A DNA stretch of 64,000 nucleotides from Poa pratensis. Its lineage: Eukaryota > Streptophyta > Magnoliopsida > Poales > Poaceae. How positions within the stretch are numbered: position 1 is the first letter of the stretch; each line of letters opens with the position of its first letter. The notes under the pieces were generated by a model. It was not told the origin of the DNA. It saw only the letters and a program-made list of their open reading frames with translations, and ran no database searches. The DNA lies in assembly GCA_947311845.1 (NCBI GenBank), contig CAMZMU010000040.1, positions 52,743,986 to 52,807,985 on the forward strand. The letters run 5' to 3'. The translations under genes and the position numbers were made by a program. This document shows, piece by piece, positions 33,929 to 47,053 of this stretch.

Positions 33929-35234
33929 ATTCTTGTTTTCGCTTTTCTTGTTTCTTTGATTTCCGTCTATGGCATCCACCCATTCTCTCATTCCCAACTT
34001 GCATCACACACTTGTTCTTCCTCCTTCCGAGTGGTGTTTGAAGATACTCTTGTTAAAGTTAATTACGCTATGCCATGGTTTTTTTCTCAGGGACAGTGTT
34101 ACTCTTGTTGAAGTTATTTTATTGGGGCTGTATTTTTAGATACTTAGGTATATATGTTTATTGCGCCATATATACTGTGGGCTGACACATGAAGCCATTT
34201 CATGTTCGTACACATCGTGTGATGCGACGTCACACGGCCGATATATAAAGAGAGACGGCAATGCCGGGGCCCCGGCCGGATGGATCGATATGTCGACCTA
34301 CCTCGCTCGTTCTTAGACAACCTTGGCAGCGTGTGCAGGCAAATGGCCATTCATGGCGGCGGCAGGATGATCGAGCGCCATGGAGCTGCAGGGACCATGC
34401 AATCTGCACCCAATCTTCGCGCCATTTACTTGGCCACGCGCGCATATATATACAGGGAGAGGAGTAACAGGGAAGTACGTACTTCGCGCTTCTTCGATCC
34501 ATGGCAACCACATGTGATGCCACAGCAAACGAGATATACATACACAGCGAGCTCATCCATCGTTTTGATTCGCATATACAGGAAGGAGTAACAGCACAGG
34601 AGCATCCATCATTCTGGCCCCGACCGGAGAGGGGCGCATCCAGCAGTTCTGAAACTGTACCTGGCTGCGCGCCACTGGGGAGTATATGCATGCGTATCGA
34701 TCGCTGTTCGATCGATCCTGCCTCGTGCCGTCGCTGTCGCAATCATGGGTTCATTATTCATGGATGCGCAGAGGCTGCCCAGCTACTAGCTCCGAGCTCG
34801 CCTCGGGGCGACTGACAGATCTAACTATCCACACGGATTTGTTCCATCAGCTGCATGATGCAGAGAGCTCGTTAATCTGGCTATCCTTAGCCTAGCCTGC
34901 TGAGTTTGACTGACTGGGTGTCTTGTAAATTTAAAAAGGTTTGACTGCGAGGGTTCGTTCCAAGTTTCCAACTATCTGGATTGCAGTTCTGGCCAAATAA
35001 AAATAAATTTTCGAATTTCGGCTGAGCAAACTGTTAGAAATAGTTTCAGTTAGAGGTGTTAGAACTTGTATGGGTTCAGAAACTATGTTCGGTTCAGAAT
35101 AGCTTTCCTGTACTTGTACGACACCTGAAACCTGCAACAGCCCGATGCCGCAATGCATCCGGATATAAATAAACACCTGCAGCTCGATTATGTGGGTTGG
35201 GGACGTGATCCACCTTAAACAACTAGTACTTGTG
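33929..35234. other. Intergenic, nothing recognised
   Basis: Positions 34230-34830 are GC-richer with several overlapping frames, none with a recognisable domain. A small duplicated phrase (ATATACAGG..GGAGTAACAG) occurs near 34447 and 34575. Confidence 0.35.
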
Positions 35235-35706
35235 TTGTACTTTCAGCAAATTATGAAAGCGGCCCTGTTGGTAAAATAGTAGCTTCGACAAGTAACTTGT
35301 AGCTAGGGGGAAAAAAATCAGAACTTAAAGAATATATTCCGATTTTTTCTTATTTCACATCCAAATAAGCAGTAGAACTGAGAGGGGGAAAAACGGGGAC
35401 GGGTCTTCGTACAAAAACTCACTCCACCCACCCGGCATTTTTATACCCTTTTTGGAGTTGTGTTTGGGTGATAACTTCTTTTTATCCCATTCAAGATTTT
35501 TTTTCCCAACAAGTTGCTCGATTTAACAAGCTTACTCCATTACTTTTACCTCACTTAACACAAGAGCTTGTGTCGGTCATGGCAAGGATGTCGAATAATA
35601 AATAATATAAATTAACTATATGAATAATTTATGCCAAATGCTTGAAAAGAAAATATCACTCGTCTTAACTCCAAACAAATGGATACCTGATCATCATGGT
35701 TATAAA
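35235..35706 (+). repeat. Diverged direct repeat, first copy
   Basis: It shares an ordered series of phrases with 36215-36575 (GTTGGTAAAATA, GGGTGATAACTT, CTTGTGTCGG, CACTCG..TTAACTCCAAAC). Noncoding AT-rich sequence of unknown origin. Confidence 0.55.
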
Positions 35707-36214
35707 GCTTTTTTTTTAAGGGGGAGGGGTCGAATGACCATGAGCTTATTTAGTAGGAAACCATAGTACAAGGAAACTTACAACAAGACACAAAAGAAAC
35801 ATGAAATAACAAATAGGTCCCTGACCTTTGCAAATAGGACCCTAACATGTTGATAGGAATCGCAATCGGATCCTAAGAATCTCCCGTGCAAGCACAACAC
35901 TTTCATCGCCGGGGACTTCGCCCCTTGGGATAGTGAAGCCTCCTTAGCACCTCGACATAGACTTCATGGGGAAAATGTATTGCCTTCTATCTGGCTCTAT
36001 GGCTGGGAGGAAGAAGATGGGCCGCCCTGTGTCCAGAAGAAAGAACAAATCGCCTGGGAAGACCCCCTTTGACCACCGCAATGGGAGGCGTAGCTTCTCG
36101 AGGACCACCATTGCTTCTTTGCTTCTTACCTGGAACGGGTATGAGTACCGAGTTCCATCGATCCATCGCCACACAAATATTATATATGCAATATACATAT
36201 CAAGGTCATCCATC
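35707..36214 (-). mobile_element. Possible LINE-type retroposon between the repeat copies
   Basis: It begins with a T-run (TTTTTTTTTAAGGGGGAGGG), which read inversely is an A-tailed 3' end, followed by noncoding sequence. No target duplication or reverse transcriptase motif was found, so the call is tentative. Confidence 0.25.
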
Positions 36215-36575
36215 GTTTTGGAAAATGCTGAAAAGCAACCCGTTGGTAAAATATTATTTTCGTCACTGCTAATGCAAGTAACCTGTAGGGGGGTTAGAAG
36301 TATAGTTTTCTTAGGGTGATAACTTTTTCTATCCATTTCAAGAATTGTTTCCACAAGTTACATGATTTAACGAGCTTAACACATTACTTAATTTACATCA
36401 TTTAACATAAGAGCCCAATTCTAAGGAAATAGCCCTAAGTGTCACATCCTTGTGTCGGCCATTGCAAGAATGTGACATCACAAATAATATAACAATATGA
36501 ATTATGCTAAATACCTAAAAAAATCACTCGATTTAACTCCAAACCGTGTGATCCTTGATCATGATAATTGATAAA
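36215..36575 (+). repeat. Diverged direct repeat, second copy
   Basis: Same ordered phrases as 35235-35706, shorter and with differences throughout. Confidence 0.55.
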
Positions 36576-37763
36576 TCTATTACCAATACTATTGTGCAAT
36601 AGTTGTATTTTCTTAATTGTTTTAAATTAAACAATATTTAACATAACTTAAAATTATAATTATAATTAATCTACTTTCGTTCTGATCATTTCTCTTATTT
36701 AAGTTTCCTAATTATTTTCTATATTTAATAAAATAGTGAATTATAATATTTTCCAAAATACGAGGCTCCATGGAGCTCGGGTGCTGCCAAAACGACGTAC
36801 TTGGTACTCTATATCGTAGTACTACTAGTTCATGACTTGATGCATCTTAAATGCCTCAGACAATACTCTACACAGCTCTCATGGACCAGTCTTGTTCCAG
36901 TTATTGGCAGTGTGTATGCGTACGTAGAACAGGATCGATCGCTACGCTTCTGATCGACTACTACAGTAGCTAGGTTAACCAGTAGCATTTGTTCCAGAAT
37001 CTGCCCGCCTGCCCTGTGAATCAAGAACACCACGCTAGATGTTTGGGCTATTTGAGGCGAGGCATGCTGGCAGGAACTGTACCGTAACGGCTATTTCAAG
37101 GCTAGAGTCTACAGTGCATCGTGTACTGGTGAATCTCACGGTGATCTCTTCTTGATCAGCGATGCATGGAGATCGATCTCAGCTGTGCAAGATCTTAGCG
37201 GTGTCTGTAATTTAATGGATCGTACGTGCAGCCCCGAGCAGGAGGCTAAGCAACCATTGCAATTTATATGGAATGGTTTATATTTTGCAATGCTGCGACT
37301 CTTATGTACTATTTCTTTGGTTCAAAAGATTACAGCCGCAGAACTGCAATGGATGAATCATTGCTCCATGTTCTATCTTCCCATAAATTCACAGCTCAAT
37401 GAAAAATATTCATTTCCCATATAACTGAACAGGGCCCACGAAATTTGTAGCAGCCATCCTGAGTTCAGCCCATCACGTGACGGGCCTAGTAATCCGGCCA
37501 CTCACGCCCAGGCCCTGCTCTAGGTCAATTCCTTTCTTTTTTGGAAACTCTAGGTCAATTTCTATACTTTTTTTTGACATTGTACGCCAGCAGACATAAA
37601 TTACTTGTATCGATAAAAGTATGGATAAAGACATGACATGAATACAAGAAACATAAATTAGGAGAAAACAAGTGATTAAACTGCTGCAAACCACCATCAC
37701 CGCAACTACCAAGCATCCACGTCTTCCGCCGTCGCCGGAAAAGAAGAACACCAACAGTTCAAG
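36576..37763. other. Intergenic, nothing recognised
   Basis: The AT-rich first part and the mixed second part hold short frames without a recognisable domain. Confidence 0.4.
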
Positions 37764-39203
37764 CCGGCAATTCTGCCCATGGGCACGTCCGCCCACGGGC
37801 ACCCGACCCTAATGGGCAGGGTATGGGTCGCTATGTTCTCCCATGGGTCTCGTCCGTGGACGACCCGATTAGTCATGGGTAGGGTATGGGCAGACATGTG
37901 TATCCATGGGCGACCCGATGGGTAACCCGATTAGCTGACATGTGGGGTCTCATAGTAAGACATGACCATAGCCCATGTAATTTCCAGCCCAGCCCAACAG
38001 TCCAAATCCAACACGTACCGCACTAAGCCACTAACCCTAGGTGTGACCGTGTCCCTCCCCAGTCTCTCCCCGTCCCCGCCGCAATCCCTCTCCCCTACTC
38101 TCTCTCTGCTCAGTGCTCAGTGCTCACGGCTCACGGTGCTCTCCGCTCCCCTCCCTTTCCCGGCAGCAAAACGGAGGCGCTGACCCGCCGCGCCGTTGCT
38201 CCATCGAGCTGCCGCTCCGTTGCGCCGCCACTCGCTGCCTCGCCAACGTCCACGACGCCGCCGTCCCCAACTCACAGCCGGCCTTGACGCCGCCGTCCCC
38301 AAGGACCCCGACGGCGCCGTCCCCGACTCCCTGCCGTCCCCAAGGACCCCGACGCCGCCGTCCCCGACTCCCTGCCGGCTGAAGGTGAATCCTCTCGCTG
38401 CACATGTGTTTGTTGCAAATCTGTGGCTGTTTGTGTTCTGATATGTTTGACATATTTCTGTTCTTGGACATCAGATCTTTGAATGGCTTCTCCGGGGACA
38501 ACTCCTCGCAGCCGGAGCCGACAATGGAGGCAGTGGATAGCTCGGCCGTGCCTAGTGCTCATGTTGAAAATGTTGTGTTTATATTGCTTATAATTTTCAG
38601 GATGAAGATGTATCGATCTTAACTGAAGATTAAAGAAGCGAGGAAAGGGCGAGAGCTAGGCGCTGGCTGCTAGCTAGCAAGCTGGTCGCCTTCCTGGGCG
38701 TGGCTGCTGGCCTGCTGCTGCTAGCAAGCTGGTCGCCTTCCTGGACGTGTTTGCCGGTTGCCTTCCTGGGAGCTCTCTACTCCTCTTATCTGCTCCTGTA
38801 TAAGCTTGTTAGTTTGTTGTAATGCTGGACAGTGGACACACAGTTGTGTGGCTTATTTGTGTGGCTGCTTGCCTGCCACTTGATGACTTGAATATTTGAT
38901 GTAATTCTCGACACCAAGTTTGATGATATTGATGTATTGATGTTGTGATGCATTTCAACACTTATTATGATTTTATTGATGTACTGATGCAGTTTGACAC
39001 ATAAAATATGCCATTTTGGAGTGCCAGAATTGACATGAGGAGCTGTTGTATGCAGACCCGACGGGTCGGGTGACCCGACCGGCATGGGCATGGGCATGAA
39101 ATCTGACCTATGGGCAGAGTCGCGGGCAGAGAAGCTTGCCCATTTGTTAAACGGGCATGTGTCTGCAAGAGGTCGACCCGACCAAACCCGACCCGATTGC
39201 CGG
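37764..39203 (+). mobile_element. hAT-like nonautonomous element, deletion derivative
   Basis: Both ends carry dense repeats of GACCCG, CCCATGGG and GGGCA words, and the outermost CCGGCAAT / ATTGCCGG are inverted. Such GGGCA/ACCCGAC-rich ends are common in plant hAT elements. The interior has a pyrimidine-rich promoter-like stretch (38040-38110), a GC-rich exon-like part and a small frame near 38524 starting MEAVDSSAVPSAHVEN that may be the remnant of a transposase first exon. A duplicated phrase AGCAAGCTGGTCGCCTTCCT occurs near 38677 and 38723. An 8-bp target duplication was not identified. Confidence 0.45.
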
Positions 39204-39227
39204 AAACTACTTCTGGCTCGAGAGCTT

Positions 39228-39583
39228 CAGTGCTCCCTCCGGTTTACAAAATTCGAAAATAATATTTGTGAGCTTTAAAAAATTCTGAAAAAAAATCGGT
39301 GTAGCCAATAGTATATCCTACGAGCGTGTAAACTATCAAATTCAAATACATTGTATTTTGAGCTAAACAAAAATAATAAAATCACCTATAACTTGGAGAT
39401 TTGAAAGTATGCATACTTAGATCCATACATTTGTTATTTTGTGTAGCTCAGAATGCAAAGTTTTTTAAGTTGATATTTTGCATGTTCGTATGATAAACTA
39501 TTGGCTACAGCCGGATTTTTTTTCAGAATTTTTAAAAACTCATAAATATGATTTTCGAATTTTTTAAATCAGAGGGAGCACTG
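39228..39583. mobile_element. MITE with about 80-bp inverted repeats
   Basis: The left arm CAGTGCTCCCTCCGGTTTAC, AAAATTCGAAAATAATATT, TCTGAAAAAAAATC is mirrored by the right arm up to GAGGGAGCACTG at 39583. The 190-bp centre has no frame. The target duplication is not clear. Confidence 0.8.
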
Positions 39584-41198
39584 GAACTCGGGAGCCAAAA
39601 ATCTCCACTCTGCCATAAGGCGTTAATAAGCCGCAATAGCCATCAGCGCCATAAGGTTGGATCTATCCCAATAAAGAACATCGGCCAGAGGAGCCCTCCG
39701 AGCCTCTTCAACGTCAGATCCGGGACCAACGCCACCCCACCCTTCAATTGGCGGTCAGATCCCCCACCATCTTCCGCAAATATACAACAGTTAGCACCGC
39801 CGTACTCCAACAGCAGCCCCTTCCCGCCGTCACGTCTAGACGCAACGTCAGACTGAAACTGCTCTAACAGCTTGGACTCCACAAGCCTCTCGCCGGCGCC
39901 AGCAACACCTCCGTCGAGGAGGAGCAAGGGCTAGAAGACCATTATTCCTACGAGCACCATCGGTATCAGCCTCACCATAATGCCGACGGAGGAAACACGA
40001 ACCTACAAAAATTAGGACGAAAACACCACACGAACGAGAGCCGGAGCTCCCCTCCCCTTGTGCCGCCAATACGGCAAACGAAGGGGAAGGGGAGCGGTGG
40101 ATCGCCGACGGGGAACTCTGGTTGTGGAACCGCCTGGCGGCTAGGTTAGCAACGGAAAAGGAAAAGCAATTCAGGATATGTTACCGCAATGGTGAATTTC
40201 CTGCAATTTCAAAACGGAAGGTCGTTGCCAGTCGGATATGCCTAAGGGTGCGCTTTATCCTTTATTAGGCCATACTGCAGTCTCCAGAATAGCCCGGCTC
40301 TCTGCTCTGAAACATGGCCATGTATCCTCGGTCTGGTGATTTTAAAAGAAAAATCCCCAAGCTTCCGCTCTAACTGATATCACCACTTTTTCTAGATGGC
40401 GCCGATGATGAAGAGGAAGAGGAAATTCACATGTGAGCAATAACTTGGCATATGCCCTCTTCCGTGCCGTGCAGGAGAATATACAGTGCCGAGCCTCAAG
40501 ATTTATAATTTTCCTCATTATCTCTTCTCAGTATGTTCCTAGCCTAAAGTATTTTTACTAATCCATGCATTCATATTCCTTCTTGGCAACTTGACCTTCT
40601 CAATATCAAAAAAATTATATCATTACCCAGTCTGAGCCAGTAGATCAATAAAAGTGGAGTTGGACTTGGACTTAAATGACAAAAAAGACTATCCATCTCA
40701 TGTTTGGAACGGTAGTTCTCACTATGTTGACAGTCTGCTCTAAAGAAAGGCAAAAACCTCGTATTTCTGGAAGATGGTGGTGCAACATAGAGATGCAGGG
40801 GAACCTGATATTCCACTTTCCTATTCAGAACTTCACCAAGTTCTTGTATCAACATAGAGAAGACGGAACTTTGCGCGTCAAGATCAAATATCTAAAACCA
40901 AACACGACAGAGTATACATCCATTCATTCACAAATACAACATATTGGAGTACCATCCAGCTCAAGTTGGACAGTATTATTGTATCCAAGATTGTAGAATC
41001 ACAAGATTTAGAATTTTGCTACTCCAAACGTATGCTCTCAAATGAACAGCTATCTACATGCTTCCAGGCTTATTTGATTGTGATAAGAAATAAAGGAAAT
41101 AAACATGCATAGATCAAATATAAGCAGACTTAACATTGTCACGGAGTACAAGGTAAACTCCACTTCATTCAACAACCACATAATATTTTTGAAGAGAT
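39584..41198. other. Intergenic, nothing firmly recognised
   Basis: The GC-rich part (39600-40150) has short frames on both strands and looks like a repeat remnant. A minus-strand frame around 40680-40855 (LIQELGEVLNRKVEYQVP) is uninterrupted but unplaced. Confidence 0.35.
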
Positions 41199-41870
41199 TT
41201 GATAGTTGATCTGGAGAGTATTGGACAATTACAGCATTCTCCTGGTAGTATTTTCGTGTTCTTTTCTTTTGACAGCTTAGGCATCCATGACACTTCTGGT
41301 GAGAGTGTAGAACATTTATTTATATTTTGCTCTTTTATGAAGGATATTTGGAGGTTGCTCCATTTTACTTACAACATATCACCCCCTACCAGTATAGCAA
41401 ATATGTTTGGATCCTGGCTAACGGGTATTGATAAAAAAACTAAAGCACGTATTCGCATTGACGTATGTACTTTCATTTGGGCAGTTTGGAATTGCAGAAA
41501 CGATGTGGTTTTTAACAAAATTACAAATGCTAACTTTTTACAGGTTATCCATCGAGCTACGTACTGGATCCGCATGTGGTCCTACCTTCTACCGCTGGAC
41601 CAGCGGGCACTTATGGACTCGGGCTGTACTCGTCTTATGGCGGTCATCCGAGCTATCTACTTCCCATTTGGGTGGCGGCATGATAGGCGTCTTTGCAATG
41701 CTCAGAATTTGTTCTCTCATTGCTATTATGTGGCTGGCTTGTAGTCACAATTTTGCAACCTTTTTTATCCGGTTTGTAATACTCTGAATACTTTGTTAAA
41801 CTTTGCAATAAAAGGCCGTATGCATCACTCCGATGCAGAGGCTGGGGTGTGCTCCTTTTCTAAAAAAAAT
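41199..41870 (+). mobile_element. 5'-truncated LINE, 3' end with RT zinc-binding domain
   Basis: The frame contains the C-terminal zinc-binding region of plant LINE reverse transcriptases (ESVEHLFIFCSFMKDIW, then FIWAVWNCRNDVVF). It is followed by a 3' untranslated end (TTTGCAATAAAAGGCCGTAT) and a short A-run at about 41863-41870. The reverse transcriptase core and 5' half are missing. The target duplication was not found. Confidence 0.65.
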
Positions 41871-42007
41871 CTATAATCACAACCTATGTTGTTTTCCACA
41901 CTTCAACACACATGGTTATCTGCGATGGTTTATCAAATAACCACGGAAACCTAAGTCTAACAAGTTATTTTCTTCATATTTATCCTTGAGACCCAAATTT
42001 CAAATGA

Positions 42008-42161
42008 TACTCCCTCCGTATCAAAATATAAGACTTTCTAACCTTTTTCTGCACACATGTATTTAGACATGTTTTAGTGCAAGGTCTTGCACTAAAACAT
42101 GTCTAGATACATGTGTGCAGAAAAAGGCTAGAAAGTCTTATATTTTAATACGGAGGTAGTA
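42008..42161. mobile_element. Stowaway-type MITE, nearly perfect hairpin
   Basis: 154 bp flanked by TA. The arms CTCCCTCCGTATCAAAATAT and TTTTAATACGGAGGTAG pair, and the hairpin continues to the centre (ACATGTTTTAGTGCAAG / CTTGCACTAAAACATGT). Confidence 0.93.
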
Positions 42162-43076
42162 GTTTGCAATAGTTCCATGAGAGACAGTCTGAAGTATTCT
42201 AGGAAGGTCAATAGGAAGAACAAATATCAAAAGACTGAACTTGGTACAAAATTAAGTGCACAATTTGCAAAACTAAGATAAGAACTGCTCCGTGTCAATG
42301 TTGCATACCTTAAGCTGTGGGTGTGCAAACTCAAACTGAAAAGCTGATAAGTCGGAACCAAGACACGTACTCCCACTAAGGTATACATGGGAAACCCAGG
42401 GAATGAATTGCCAGCGTCAGCATGCAATGAACACTAGAAAGATCAAAACAGCATGGCGTATGTTCTAAAACACAAAGCATGCAACATGTATGGTTCAGGA
42501 TTTTCCTTCTACTACTACATGACGAACTCTCATATCATTTCAACGATGGGCTTCACAAGTTCACACCACTCAACTCAAAACAGCACTTCTGAATGAAGTA
42601 TGTTAGTGCAGTAAAGTAAGAAACAAAAAACGAACCTGAATCCAGAAGAAGAAATGTTCGGCATGGTTGATAACTTGACATGAATTTACCACCGTTGATA
42701 ATGCTATTTTCACGTGCACGCGGAACCAAGCCAACATTCAACATTTCCTGAATAGTTAGGGAGTAGTGGGTCCAAGAGATAATCATAATCAATTTACCAT
42801 GGAGTAGATTACTTGTCTATATATTTATCTCACAAGTGCTCTTGTTTTAACTGTGCAACAAGTTGCTTTGTCAGGCTGAATTTCCTGTGTCACTTTCCCA
42901 AGCCCCAACAACATGTGCAAGGAAAAGAAGCACGGGAATAACATCCTAAGCACATTAGGATTTCCCAAACCTCATACGACAAGGCAGCCTGTACTCTTTT
43001 AACAGCTTCATCAGCATGGCCACAGCACACTTACCTATATAATCCATGTTCACCATTCTTCGTACAAGTCTAGACG
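42162..43076 (-). other. 3' flank of the phosphoesterase gene
   Basis: No further coding exon is supported after the stop at 43077. Part of it is presumably 3' untranslated sequence. Confidence 0.35.
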
Positions 43077-46000
43077 TCACATGTGCTCACGTGGACGCTT
43101 GTACAGGACAGTCTCCTCCTCAAGCTCAGCCCCAGCGCCGCTCACCATCACCCAGACCTCGGAGATCTTCTCGACAGTACCATCAAAGAGGTCGACAGTG
43201 GTGAAAGCCCGTGACGTTGGTGCCATGGATCCTGATCCTTGGAGCCCGTCTCTTCCGCTAGTGAAGATCACAGCAGGGCTGCTTTCTCCTGTCTGCTTCA
43301 CCCTAGGCACGACCGCTCCATTTAGATATATGGTCCGGTTGGCCCCGAAGGCGATCATCTTCCTGAGGCCTCCCTCGCAGGCTAGGCTCTTGTGCATGTG
43401 CCCAAACACGACAAGCGGGATTGAAACACTGGTTTCCCTTTGCAGGTCAGATATCGCTTGTTGCAGATCTGTGGAAGTTGTCATATGAAGCAACTGCTTC
43501 AGAAAGGGGTAACTATAAGAGAGAGTACCGTCATGAATAATATAAGACCTGGGTCACCATGGTCGCCACCACCAGCTACCCAGTCCCGCCCGCAGATATC
43601 ATTCATTCTTGAACCTAGACCTGCGTAGCCATGATTGAAGAGTAGGCTTGTTAGCACATAAAAGATGTTAGTGATGAGATCCAGAAGATATTTGTACAAC
43701 TTGGTTACTCGAATGTTCAGAGACCTGTTGGTCCATTATGTGCGAGTAGTATGACAGAATGCTCCTCTGGTGCACTTGAGGCAGCATCATATATCTTCCT
43801 TGCACTTCCAGCCATATCATCAACACCGTACCTACACGATGATTGTAGCAACCAATGAGTTGCCATGGATTATAAGTTCAGTTATTACTTATGAACAACA
43901 GCAGAAGTTGACAAAAGCAAGAATGGTCTGTGATGTACTTCTTTTAGAAGGTGAAGCTAAAAAGTTTCCAGAATGGCAGCACCACCAAATGCAGGTTAAT
44001 TTAGATACCAAATTTGGTGGTTCTATTATCATGTGCAATCTTACCATCTGTGTAGTGTCATCATAATGGGCAAAAGCAAGAGGTGAAAATAGTTCCCATG
44101 AAACTTTTGGAGGCTGGGTTGTATTAATCTTAGAGATCAATGAACGCGGACTAATAAGGAAGTTCCATAACAAAACCCAACTAAGAAACCAATTACTCTA
44201 TATATCTGGTCCGATGTACTCATCTTCCTAAAATGACTTGAGATTATGACATACAACATACTATGGTTAGATCCTTATAAGAACCATTATGTAGTGCACT
44301 GGTGGACAAGGATGAGGTCATAATAGTTTGGCACTTACTGCCTAGCACAAATAGTCAAGTACATGATAAGAAAGTAGCCTGGTGATACAACTGGGAATGT
44401 CCCTAATCTAGAACAGACTATCAACTTTTAAGCTTGACATCTTGATATTTATCTAATAGCAAGTACAATAAAACCTTTATTGGGTAGACAATTCAGTAAT
44501 ACTTGAATGAGATATCTCTCACTCTGTTCGTGGTACACCTAAGCCATTACTGAACAAATTCACATCACAGCTTTAAGTTCTTAGGTCAAAATGAGTAGAA
44601 CAGAAGGACAAGATTGTTTCTAGAAACAAATTAAGATATACCTAACAGAATAGTTGAGAAAAATATTTTTCTACTGCTAAGTACATCTCTTACCAACCGT
44701 TGTGACAGAAGCTTCGGTCTAAATAACCTGTCACCCCCGCAAGAAAATGGTCGCCCGCCAACAACACTCAGCTTTATTGTTGGAAAATCCAAACATTTAT
44801 ATCCCACATGCTGCTCACCAAGGCTGATATACACAAGAAAAGGAAAAAACAAGAGAAGTATTATTGGCCACATTTCCTCCATAAAGATTATCATAGTCTG
44901 CTGAAGACTGCCGATACACCAGAATAATCCTGCATTTCTTCTATAACTTGGTTGGGCATTGCCAACAACTCAGGCCGACTTTGCCTGAGAAATTAGTTAT
45001 CCTTATTTTTGTCAACGGTTCCTAACCACACTTTACACAACTCACTCCCTCTTAAGTTATGTATATAATTCCAACTTATTTCTTTGCGTCTAAATTAAAA
45101 GGCAAACAACTCATGGAATGGCCTAGCAGTACAGCTAGAAGTCTTATGGTGGTTACAGTGGCATGGTACAACTGAAGAACATACAGCAATTCTGCAAACC
45201 TGCACTACTAATTGAATGTTCCTTCAACAAAATCTCCTAAAATGCAACTCATATGATATGAAGGGATCTTACCTTTCCAGCTGAAGACGGACACGATCAA
45301 CCTTCCTGAGTAACCAAGTACACAAGATTTCAGAAAAAATAAGTGAAGTTATTTTATTCTTTTTTCTAAATGAAACTATGACTCATACTTCTCTGAAAAT
45401 TGGTGTGTGCGCCAACAATCATGATTGCCAAGAATCGCTGCCTTTGGAAACTGAATATCTGAAATGCTTTTGACAAGTTGAACATTCTCATTGCCATAAT
45501 CACCTGCCACAGATATAGGAGAAAAAACGGAGATGACAAAAAATTACTACATTGCATGTACTTCACAAACAAAAAAACAAGATTATCAAATTGTGTAACA
45601 GTGTAATACAGAAATAGCAGAAGTGAGGAAGGGGGTTATACCTGTAAAAAGCACCAGATCTGGCTGCATTTCAAATAGGACAAGTTAGAGCTTGTGGGAT
45701 AACAAAACGAGGATAGATAAATATTTGTAGTATTGACATTTCTTTCAAAGTGCAATGTCGATATTAGTAATGATAAGCACGTGTGGCAAGCAAAATGGAG
45801 TCCAGGGCATTACTACAAAAAGACTAAGACATAGCACATTTTAAAACTAGAGCATTACTACAAATCAGAAAAGCTACAACAATGAAATGTGGACATAATA
45901 ATGAGATATCGAAATACAACAGACTGGATCCATACAAATGTGCAATGTGCAATACCTGAAGAAAATCGAGGGCCTTTGTATCTTCATCAAGGATCCAATC

Positions 46001-46643
46001 ATCGTGCTGCAAGGTTCAGTGCAGAACATCCAATTAATGACATGTTCTCATTAATTAGTTAAGAGTGTTACTTAGCGCAGTTCAGTGATTAGCTTAAAAA
46101 TAAACACACCAAAATTGACTAATCCATGCATTGACCCCCTCCAATTTCACTCCCTCTGCTCTCCCTCTCCATAACCAAGCTTTCGGGGGGAATGGTCATA
46201 CTCATATCATCTCACGCATAGACCTACTCTTGGTTCAGATAGACGCTAGACCTGTCTCCGATACAGCAATCTTCCTATATGGCCTACCGTTAAGAACGAA
46301 ATGTGCCACCGTCTAAACTACGATCAAAGGCCTCTAAGACGCACACCACGAATATCACTGAACCTGCACCCCCTTGTGGCGTCCAAATGGGGGCCTAACT
46401 GGATTAATCAGATCAGCGAGCAGAGACTTCAGCGCCCAGCCCCCTCTTCGTCTAGTTCCGAATCGGCTACGCGTACGAACCCCATGAAGAACCCACAAGT
46501 ATTCATGCCCGCGAGGAAAAGAGGCCAAACGATTCTAAGCTTTTAAGAGAAGGAGAGGGGGAGGAAAAGGAGAGTACCACGTCGCCGACGACCGCGACGC
46601 GGACGCGGCCGGCGCCGGCGCCGGCGGAGGAGGAGGAGGCCAT
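43077..46643 (-). CDS. Calcineurin-like metallophosphoesterase, nine exons, 327 aa
   Basis: Minus-strand exons are 46578-46643, 45956-46006, 45642-45663, 45389-45503, 45273-45305, 44698-44823, 43725-43831, 43549-43620 and 43077-43468. They total 984 nt in phase with GT-AG introns; the donor after exon 6 (CG|GTTGG) is weaker than the nearby GTAAGA but is the one that keeps the frame. Metal-binding blocks of the family appear in order: GDVHDDW, LFTGDYGNE, GNHDCW, AHNGPTG and GHMH. They coordinate two metal ions for phosphoester hydrolysis; the substrate is unknown. The protein belongs, as far as I recall, to a family shared by cyanobacteria and plants, so a plastid role is plausible. An in-frame upstream ATG at 46776-46778 would add 45 S/A/P-rich residues that could be a transit peptide. 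No break was found. Confidence 0.88.
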
Positions 46644-46778
46644 GGACCTTGGTCCGGACTTGGGCGGCGTCGGGGCGGGGGAGGAGGGGAGAGGAGGAGG
46701 GTTCCCGGGGGCGCGCGCGGCTACTGCTGCTGCTCCCGCCGCCGACCACGATGAAAGGGAGCAAGACCGCACGAACAT

Positions 46779-47053
46779 TTTGTTCTACTAGGTTGGAGTC
46801 GTGCTGGTTGAGAGGCCAGCTGCACGCCACCATCCGGTGGATGCACACACACTTGCACTACACCCGTGCGCGAGCGACGCAGCACGACAGTCGACACGAG
46901 AGACCGCGCTCATGGGCGGGGTGGTCTTATTGATAGTTTTCTCTAGAGTATAAACTTGGTCAAAGTTTGTCAAAGTTTATAATTAATTGTTTAACTTTTG
47001 AAAAAAATACTCCGTACGTAGGAAAAATTTATACAGCTTTTCAGGAAGAGAAG
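46779..47053. promoter_or_regulatory. Upstream region of the phosphoesterase gene
   Basis: 5' flank of the minus-strand gene. No clear TATA box. A GC-rich part near 46850-46920 gives way to AT-rich sequence. Confidence 0.3.

Noticed and set aside
34230..34895. Several overlapping frames of 70-170 residues, possible gene or miRNA precursor
   Set aside because: No homology recognised, frames overlap on both strands, and no clear hairpin of miRNA type could be drawn by eye.
40571..40855. 94-residue minus-strand frame
   Set aside because: Uninterrupted but with no recognised domain, no plausible partner exons and no clear start context; kept only as an unplaced frame.
44696..44703. Stronger-looking donor GTAAGAG for phosphoesterase exon 6
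   Set aside because: Using it breaks the reading frame into exon 7; the adjacent GTTGG donor restores the conserved frame.
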